In this document: positions 57,165 to 64,000 of the stretch, one piece after another | Position numbering within the stretch: the stretch's first letter is position 1 | Layout: each line of letters starts with the position of its first letter | DNA from: Salvelinus alpinus | Lineage: Eukaryota > Chordata > Actinopteri > Salmoniformes > Salmonidae | DNA length: 64,000 bases | Assembly (NCBI RefSeq): GCF_045679555.1 | Contig: NC_092091.1 | Coordinates: 88,089,057 to 88,153,056 of the forward strand | Direction: 5' to 3' | Notes under the pieces: generated by a model | The model's input: only the letters and a program-made list of their open reading frames with translations | What the model was told of the DNA's origin: nothing | Database searches by the model: none | Program-made: the position numbers and the translations under genes

Positions 57165-60100
57165 AAGACAGACACAGGAACAGTGGGAGGGAAAGAGGGG
57201 GAGAGGGACACAGGAACAGTGGGAGGGAGAGAAGGGGAGAGGGACACAGGAACAGGGGGAGGGAGAGAGGGGGAGAGGGACACAGGAACAGGGGGAGGGA
57301 GAGAGGGAGAGAGGGACACAGGAACAGGTGGAGGGAGAGAGGGAGAGAGGGACACAGGAACAGTGGGAGGGGAGAGGGGGAGAGGGACACAGGAACAGGG
57401 GGAGGGAGAGAGGGGGAGAGGGACACGGGAACAGGGGGAGGGAGAGAGGGGGAGAGGGATACAGGAACAGATGGAGGGAGAGAGGGGGAGAGGGACACAG
57501 GAACAGGGGGAGGGAGAGAGGGGGAGAGGGACACAGGAACAGGTGGAGGGAGAGAGGGGGAGAGGGACACAGGAACAGGGGGAGGGAGAGAGGGACACAG
57601 GAACAGGTGGAGGGGGAGAGGGGGAGAAGGATAGAGGAACAGGTGGAGGGAGAGAGGGGGAGAGGGACACAGGAACAGGGGGAGGGAGAGAGGGGGAGAG
57701 GGACACAGGAACAGGTGGAGGGAGAGAGGGGGAGAGGGACACAGGAACAGGGGGAGGGAGAGAGGGACACAGGAACAGGTGGAGGGAGAAAGGGGGAGAG
57801 GGATACAGGAACAGGGGAGGGAGAGAGGGGGAGAGGGACACAGGAACAGGTGGAGGGAGAGAGGGGGAGAGGGACACAGGAACAGGGGGAGGGAGAGAGG
57901 GACACAGGAACAGGAGGGGGAGGGAGAGAGGGGGAGAGGGACACAGGAACAGGAGGGGGAGGGAGAGAGGGGGAGAGGGACACAGGAACAGGGGGAGGGA
58001 GAGAGGGGGAGAGGGACACAGGAATAGGGGGAGTGAGAGAGGGGGAGAGGGACACAGGAATAGGGGGAGGGAGAGAGGGGGAGAGGGACACAGGAACAGG
58101 ATGGGGAGGGAGAGAGGGGGAGAGGGACACAGGAACAGGGGGAGGGAGAGAGGGGGAGAGGGACACAGGAACAGGGGGAGGGAGAGAGGGGGAGAGGGAC
58201 ACAGGAACAGGGGGAGGGGGAGAGGGATACAGGAACAGGGGGAGGGAGAGAGGGGGAGAGGGACACAGGAACAGGGGGAGGGAGAGAGGGGGAGAGGGAC
58301 AGAGGAACAGGGGAGGGAGAGAGGGGGAGAGGGATACATGAACAGGGGGAGGGGGAGAGGGATACAGGAACAGGAGGAGGGAGAGAGGGGGAGAGGGACA
58401 CAGGAACAGGGGGAGGGGGAGAGGGATACAGGAACAGGGGGAGGGAGAGAGGGGGAGAGGGACACAGGAACAGGGGGAGGGAGAGAGGGGGAGAGGGACA
58501 CAGGAACAGGGGAGGGAGAGAGGGGGAGAGGGACACAGGAACAGGAGGGGGAGGGAGAGAGGGGGAGAGGGACAAAGGAACAGGGGGAGGGAGAGAGGGG
58601 GAGAGGGACACAGGAACAGGGGGAGGGAGAGAGGGGGAGAGGGACACAGGAACAGGGGGAGGGAGAGAGGGGGAGAGGGACACAGGAACAGGGGGAGGGA
58701 GAGAGGGGGAGAGGGATACATGAACAGGGGGAGGGAGAGAGGGGGAGAGGGATACATGAACAGGGGGAGGGGGAGAGGGGGAGATGGATACAGGAACAGG
58801 GGGAGGGAGAGAGGGGGAGAGGGACACAGGAACAGGTGGAGGGAAAGAGGGGGAGAGGGACACAGGAACGGGTGGAGGGAGAGAGGGGGAGAGGGATACA
58901 GGAACAGGGGGAGGGAGAAAGGGGGAGAAGGACACAGGAACAGGTGGAGGGAAAGAGGGGGAGAGGGACACAGGAACGGGTGGAGGGAAAGAGGGGGAGA
59001 GGGACACAGGAACAGAGGGAGGGAGAGAGGGGGAGAGGGACACAGGAACAGGTGGAGGGAGAGAGGGGGAGAGGGACACAGGAACAGAGGGAGGGAGAGA
59101 GGGGGAGAGGGACACGGGAACAGGGGTAGGGGGAGAGGGACACGGGAACAGGTGGAGGGAGAGAGGGGGAGAGGGACACGGGAACAGGTGGAGGGAGAGA
59201 GGGGGAGAGGGACACAGGAACAGAGGGAGGGAGAGAGGGGGAGAGGGACACAGGAACAGGGGGAGGGAGAGAGGGGGAGAGGGACACAGGAACAGGTGGA
59301 GGGAGAGAGGGGGAGAGGGACACAGGAACAGGGGGAGGGAGAGAGGGGGAGAGGGACACAGGAACAGGGGGAGGGAGAGAGGGGGAGAGGGACACAGGAA
59401 CAGGGGGAGGGAGAGAGGGGGAGAGGGACACAGGAACAGGGGGAGGGAGAGAGGGGGAGAGGGACACAGGAACAGAGGGAGGGAGAGAAGGGGAGAGGGA
59501 CACAGGAACAGGGGGAGGGAGAGAGGGGGAGAGCGACACAGGAACAGGGGGAGGGAGAGAGGGGGAGAGGGACACAGGAACAGTGGGAGGGAGAGAAGGG
59601 GAGAGGGACACAGGAACAGGGGGAGGGAGAGAGGGGGAGAGGGACACAGGAACAGGTGGAGGGAAAGAGGGGGAGAGGGACACAGGAACAGAGGGAGGGG
59701 GAGAGGGACACAGGAACAGAGGGAGGGAGAGAGGGGGAGAGGGACACAGGAACAGGGGGAGGGAGAGAGGGGGAGAGGGACACAGGAACAGAGGGAGGGA
59801 GAGAGGGGGAGAGGGGCACAGGAACAGGGGGAGGGAGAGAGGGGGAGAGGGACACAGGAACAGGGGGAGGGAGAGAGGGGGAGAGGGACACAGGAACAGG
59901 TGGAGGGAAAGAGGGGGAGAGGGACACAGGAACAGAGGGAGGGAGAGAGGGGGAGAGGGATACAGGAACAGATGGAGGGAGAGAGGGGGAGAGGGACACA
60001 GGAACAGGGGGAGGGAGAGAGGGGGAGAGGGACACAGGAACAGGGGGAGGGAGAGAGGGGGAGAGGGACACAGGAACAGGGGGAGAGGGACACAGGAACA

Positions 60101-60390
60101 GGTGGAGGGAGAGAGGGGGAGAGGGACACAGGAACAGTGGGAGGGAGAGGAGGGAGAGGGGGGAGAGGGACACAGGCACAGAGGGAGGGGGAGAGGGACA
60201 CAGGAACAGAGGGAGGGAGAGAGGGGGAGAGGGACACAGAAACAGGGGGAGGGAGAGAAGGGGAGAGAGTCACAGGAACAGGGGGAGGGAGAAAGGGGGA
60301 GAGGGACACAGGAACAGGGGGAGGGGGAGCGGGACACAGGAACAGGGGGAGGGAGAGAGGGGGAGAGGGACACAGGAACAGGGGGAGAGA
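57165..60390 (-). repeat. 36-bp G-rich minisatellite with G-quadruplex pattern
   Basis: About 90 copies of gggagagggacacaggaaca gggggagggagagagg, with gtggag, gagggag and agtggg variants and shortened units. The + strand has four or more G-runs of 3-5 within every unit. It ends 24 bp from the stop codon of the minus-strand gene at 60414, so it may lie in that gene's 3' UTR. Open frames on both strands reflect a unit length of 3 x 12. Confidence 0.97.
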
Positions 60391-60413
60391 GAGTGTCAGC
60401 TGACTCTGTAGAT

Positions 60414-60591
60414 CTATAGAACTGAAGTCTGGACATCATGTGACAGATCTACTGGTCTGTTAGTCAGGTCCTCTTTGGAGGTGAGCTGTAGATCCGTCAT
60501 TTCTACCCCCTCCTCCTCCTCCTCCTCCTCCTGCTGCTGCTGCTGTTGGGTTAGAGAGGGGTCCAGGTCCCTCGGGTCCAGAACAGCAATT
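60414..60591 (-). CDS. last exon of the unidentified gene
   Basis: Acceptor ttctctcctctag. One base completes Gln, then 58 codons and TAG. It contains a (CAG)5(GAG)7 run coding Gln and Glu stretches, prone to length polymorphism. Confidence 0.5.
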
Positions 60592-63270
60592 CTAGAGGAG
60601 AGAAGGAACTAGAATGGGTTAAAGATACATAAGTATATACAGGTAGGGTAGACAATACAGAGAGAGAAGGGGAGAGAGGAGGAGAGAGAGGGGAGAGAGG
60701 GGAGAGGGTAAGGCAGTATAATACTCTGGCCTCAGCTGGACTGAGGTCTGCAGTAAGGCAGTATAATACTCTGGCTTCAACTGGACTGAGGTCTGCAGTA
60801 AGGCAGTATAATACTCTGGCTTCAGCTGGACTGAGGTCTGCAGTAAGGCAGTATAATACTCTGGCTTCAGCTGGACTGAGGTCTGCAGTAAGGCAGTATA
60901 ATACTCTGGCTTCAGCTGGACCGAGGTCTGCAGTAAGGCAGTATAATACTCTGGCTTCAGCTGGACCGAGGTTTGCAGTAAGGCAGTATAATACTCTGGC
61001 TTCAACTGGACTGAGGTCTGTAGTACGGCAGTATAATACTCTGGCTTCAACTAGACCAGCTAACTCATGTCATGTGACCTCCTGGGCCTCGACTACAGAT
61101 CAACAGACCTAGAACAGACTTACCCAAGACTCAGAGGCAGGAAACCATGTTGAGACACACAGGTAATAGATAAAATGTACACTGATATACATTGAGTTTG
61201 CAAAACATTAAGAACACCTTCCTAATATTGAGTTGTTACTTTTTAAGTCTGCATTTGTTGGTTAAGGGCTTGTCAGTAAGTATTTCACAGTAAAGTCTAC
61301 ACCTGTTGTATTCAGCACATGTCACTATGTTTGTGTTGTTGTTGTTATTGTTGTTGTTTGTGTTGTTGTTGTTGTTTGTTTTGTTGTTGTTGTTTGTGTT
61401 GTTGTTGTTGTTGTTGTTTGTTTGTGTTGTTTTTGTTGTTGTTGTTGTTTGTGGTGTTGTTGTTGTTGTTGTTTGTGTTGTTGTTGTTGTTGTTGTTTGT
61501 GTTGTTGTTTGTGTTGTTGTTGTTATTGTTGTTGTTTGTGTTGTTGTTGTTGTTTGTGTTGTTGTTGTTGTTTGTGTTGTTGTTGTTGTTGTTGTTTGTG
61601 TTGTTGTTGTTGTTGTGTTGGGCGGTGGTGATAAACGCTGGTTCTGAAGAGCTACAGGGCTGCGTGCAGGCTTTAGTTACAGCCCGACACTAACACTCTT
61701 GATTCGTCTTATTGTTATCTTGAGGACTGGTTGAATCAGGTGGTCTTCAGTGCAGGGCTGGAACTAAAGCCTGCACTCCCTGTACCTCTTCAGGACCAGG
61801 TTAGGAAACCACCGTATCTGTATTGAGTAAAAGACAGACTGCAGGGTTTTGTTACAGCACAACAATAAAAGACAGAATGCAGGGTTTTGTTACAGCCCAA
61901 CAATAAAAGACAGACTGCAGGGTTTTGTTACAGCCCAACAATAAAAGACAGACTGCAGGGTTTTGTTACAGCCCAACAATAAAAGACAGACTGCAGGGTT
62001 TTGTTACAGCCCAACAATTAAAGACAGACTGCAGGGTTTTGTTACAGCCCAACAATTATAGACAGACTGCAGGGTTTTGTTACAGCCCAACAATAAAAGA
62101 CAGACTGCAGGGTTTTGTTACAGCACAACAATAAAAGACAGACTGCAGGGTTTTGTTACAGCCCAACAATAAAAGACTGACTGCAGGGTTTTGTTACAGC
62201 CCAACAATAAAAGACAGACTGCAGGGTTTTGTTACAGCCCAACAATAAAAGACAGACTGCAGGGTTTTGTTACAGCCCAACAATTAAAGACAGACTGCAG
62301 GGTTTTGTTACAGCCCAACAATAAAAGACAGACTGCAGGGTTTTGTTACAGCCCAACAATAAAAGACAGACTGCAGGGTTTTGTTACAGCCCAACAATAA
62401 AAGACAGACTGCAGGGTTTTGTTACAGCACAACAATAAAAGACAGACTGCAGGGTTTTGTTACAGCCCAACAATAAAAGACAGACTGCAGGGTTTTGTTA
62501 CAGCCCAACAATAAAAGACAGACTGCAGGGTTTTGTTACAGCCCAACAATAAAAGACAGACTGCAGGGTTTTGTTAGCAGCAAAACAACCTTATTCTTTC
62601 TTTACTCTGATAAACTGCGAAATGCTAAGCAAAGAATCCTGGGTAATGTAGTTGTATGCACTGTTCATGAGATGCTATGTAAATCGACATTCTCATACTG
62701 CATTGCTGATATGACGCTCGTTTGACTTCTCAAACCGCCTGGTACAGCTCTTTCATTTCCAAAGTAAACATGGTTGTAAAAAAAAAAAGAAGTATTGGAA
62801 GATATTTTTTTGAGTCGTTGCAGTAGTAGGAATTTAGGAATTTAGGAATTTAAGGTGTAATATGTGTTTCAACGTGTTTCTCAAGAAGAGACAGTTAAAG
62901 GTTGACGGGGGTAGATTACAGTTTGGACATAGACACCCGGGTTGTGTTCAGTAACCAAGTAATTAAAAACAGGAGTTCTATATTTATTTAACCTTTATTT
63001 AACCTGGCAAGTCAGGAACACGTTCTTATTTACAATGACGGCCTGCCACGGCCCTAACCTGGACGACGCTGGGCCAATTGTGCGCCGCCCTATGGGACTC
63101 CCATCACGGCCGGATGTGATACAGCCTGGACAATGTTAAGGTAATGTAGCTTTAGAACTCACTGTTGGCATTCTCCATCTCCGGCTGGTAGAGTCTCTTC
63201 ATTACACAGTGCTGCACCTGTCTCCACCTCCACACGCCCCTCCTCACACAGCCTCGCTGGGGCTGGGCTG
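60414..63270 (-). CDS. C-terminal part of an unidentified gene
   Basis: Two exons on the - strand, 63270-63163 and 60591-60414, join in frame (CA|A). The first gives about 35 residues (ARLCEEGRVEVETGAALC, EETLPAGDGECQ), and the last gives 58 residues (IAVLDPRDLDPSLT, six Gln, seven Glu, GVEMTDLQLTSKEDL, VDLSHDVQTSVL) and TAG. Both have proper splice signals. The acidic, hydrophilic sequence would suit a cytoplasmic tail or disordered C-terminus, but I do not recognise the family. Upstream exons lie beyond the window or in the repeat-rich right end. Confidence 0.5.
60700..61052 (-). repeat. 45-bp minisatellite in the last intron of the unidentified gene
   Basis: Seven to eight copies of aaggcagtataatactctgg cttcagctggactgaggtct gcagt, with cttcaac and gaccgag variants. 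Confidence 0.95.
61325..61618 (+). repeat. (TTG)n/TTTGTG array
   Basis: Runs of (ttg)3-6 separated by tttgtg form units of about 15-24 bp. Open frames of Leu/Cys/Val repeats are by-products. Confidence 0.95.
61640..61830. mobile_element. dispersed element fragment
   Basis: gctacagggctgcgtgcagg ctttagttacagc and the partly inverted cagtgcagggctggaactaa agcctgcactccctgtacct suggest imperfect inverted ends of a short salmonid-type element (compare 19590-19735). Its tgcaggctttagttacagcc resembles the unit of the following array. Confidence 0.6.
61831..62578 (+). repeat. 38-bp minisatellite
   Basis: About 19-20 copies of gacagactgcagggttttgt tacagcccaacaataaaa. Single-base variants only (cagcacaac, aattaaa). 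The unit contains aataaa on the + strand. The core tgcagggttttgttacagcc is close to tgcaggctttagttacagcc in the element just upstream. Confidence 0.96.
62579..62970. other. unique spacer in the unidentified gene's intron
   Basis: AT-rich with a short repeat aggaatttaggaatttagga near 62830. No exon seen. Confidence 0.5.
62975..63128 (-). mobile_element. 5'-truncated SINE
   Basis: Minus-strand copy of the SINE family at 45868-46765: tccaggctgtatcacatccg, gccgtgatgggagtcccata, gggcggcgcacaattggccc agcgtcgtcc, and the tail gtaaataagaacgtgttcct gacttgcc. The tRNA-like head is missing. Confidence 0.85.
63163..63270 (-). CDS. penultimate exon of the unidentified gene
   Basis: A 108-bp exon between acceptor ctctgtgtag and donor CA|GTGAGT. 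It is open in the frame that joins the last exon. Another frame of the same block is also open but leads to an early stop after splicing. Confidence 0.45.
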
Positions 63271-63384
63271 CTACACAGAGACGCAGTTTCACACATCAAC
63301 CCTGCATCCTCACCAGAAACTTGACAGAAACCTTAACCCGCATTTGAACTCTAACCTCAATCTCCAAGAAAGAGAAGACATTTA

Positions 63385-64000
63385 AAGTGCCACATAGAAG
63401 ATGTTCCAGAATGTGTATATTTCATAGTTCTGAGGGAGCACGTCAAGATGTTCCAGAATGTGTATATTTCATAGTTCTGAGGGAGCACGTTAAGATGTTC
63501 CAGAATGTGTATATTTCATAGTTCTGAGGGAGCACGTTAAGATGTTCCAGAATGTGTATATTTCATAGTTCTGAGGGAGCACGTTAAGATGTTCCAGAAT
63601 GTGTATATTTCATAGTTCTGAGGGAGCACGTCAAGATGTTCCAGAATGTGTATATTTCATAGTTCTGATGGAACACGTTAAGATGTTCCAGAATGTGTAT
63701 ATTTCATAGTTCTGAGGGAGCACGTTAAGATGTTCCAGAATGTGTATATTTCATAGTTCTGATGGAACACGTTAAGATGTTCCAGAATGTGTATATTTCA
63801 TAGTTCTGAGGGAGCACGTTAAGATGTTCCAGAATGTGTATATTTCATAGTTCTGAGGGAGCATTAAGATGTTCCAGAATGTGTATATTTCATAGTTCTA
63901 AAGCAGCATTAAGATGTTCCAGAATGTGTATATTTCATAGTTCTGAGGGAGCACGTTAAGATGTTCCAGAATGTGTATATTTCATAGTTCTGAGGGAGCA
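63385..64000 (+). repeat. 47-bp minisatellite running off the window end
   Basis: At least 13 copies of agatgttccagaatgtgtat atttcatagttctgagggag cacgtta, with gatggaacac and shorter gcattaag variants. The array continues beyond base 64000. Confidence 0.96.

Noticed and set aside
57094-60439. Serine/proline-rich and arginine/glycine-rich frames of 500-1100 codons
   Set aside because: Overlapping frames on both strands of a 36-bp G-rich array, with no splice or start context.
61306-61693. Leucine/cysteine-rich membrane-like peptides
   Set aside because: Translations of a (TTG)n microsatellite array.

Overview
The window is vertebrate nuclear DNA from a teleost fish, most likely a salmonid. 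The evidence is split genes with GT-AG introns, Tc1-like and non-LTR relics, SINEs with the tail 'aataagaatttgttcttaac', and short 'tatagggaatagggccctgg' repeats that I recognise as common in salmonid genomes. Species cannot be fixed by eye. No bacterial, plasmid or phage features and no CRISPR array are present.

Three genes are recognised and a fourth is partial. (1) mpdz (MUPP1), + strand: the last two coding exons (1290-1413 and 5357-5503) encode the final PDZ domain and the stop codon. A 28-bp mini-exon candidate at 58-85 has a second copy at 1009-1036. (2) lurap1l, - strand: exon 1 (20865-21074) is clean, but exon 2 (19776-20062) has an early stop and two reading-frame changes, so this copy looks broken. 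(3) tyrp1, - strand: all seven coding exons were assembled (43247 down to 24416). They give a 528-residue melanosomal tyrosinase-related protein with all six copper-site histidines, a membrane segment and the C-terminus SQSVV. (4) An unidentified - strand gene whose last two exons lie at 63163-63270 and 60414-60591. The order and orientation mpdz> <lurap1l <tyrp1 match my recollection of human 9p23 (TYRP1-LURAP1L-MPDZ).

The dominant feature is tandem repetition. By my tally about 70% of the window is minisatellite: roughly 30 unrelated arrays with units of 15-62 bp and lengths from 0.1 to 6 kb. They fill introns, 3' UTRs and intergenic DNA. Several show higher-order duplication of about 700 bp. 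The many long open frames in these arrays are by-products of stop-free units and are not annotated as genes.

The most interesting pattern is that several arrays are built from the splice junctions of the neighbouring exon. tyrp1 exon 5 has its 3' end plus donor repeated about 24 times on one side and its acceptor repeated three more times on the other. tyrp1 exon 4 has its last codons plus donor repeated 11 times. lurap1l exon 2 has its acceptor repeated six times. The mpdz penultimate exon has its donor region repeated about 123 times. Other arrays grew from mobile elements: the A-box region and an internal segment of one SINE, the B-box module of another, and a MITE end. The real splice sites therefore sit beside many near-identical decoys.

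Layout: 0-9 kb mpdz 3' end with arrays; 9-19.5 kb arrays, a Tc1 chimera and a MITE; 19.7-21.1 kb lurap1l; 23.1-43.3 kb tyrp1 with introns and 3' UTR full of arrays; 43.3-48.8 kb LINE tails, SINEs and the tyrp1 upstream region; 48.8-60.4 kb long arrays; 60.4-63.3 kb the unidentified gene; the window ends inside another array.
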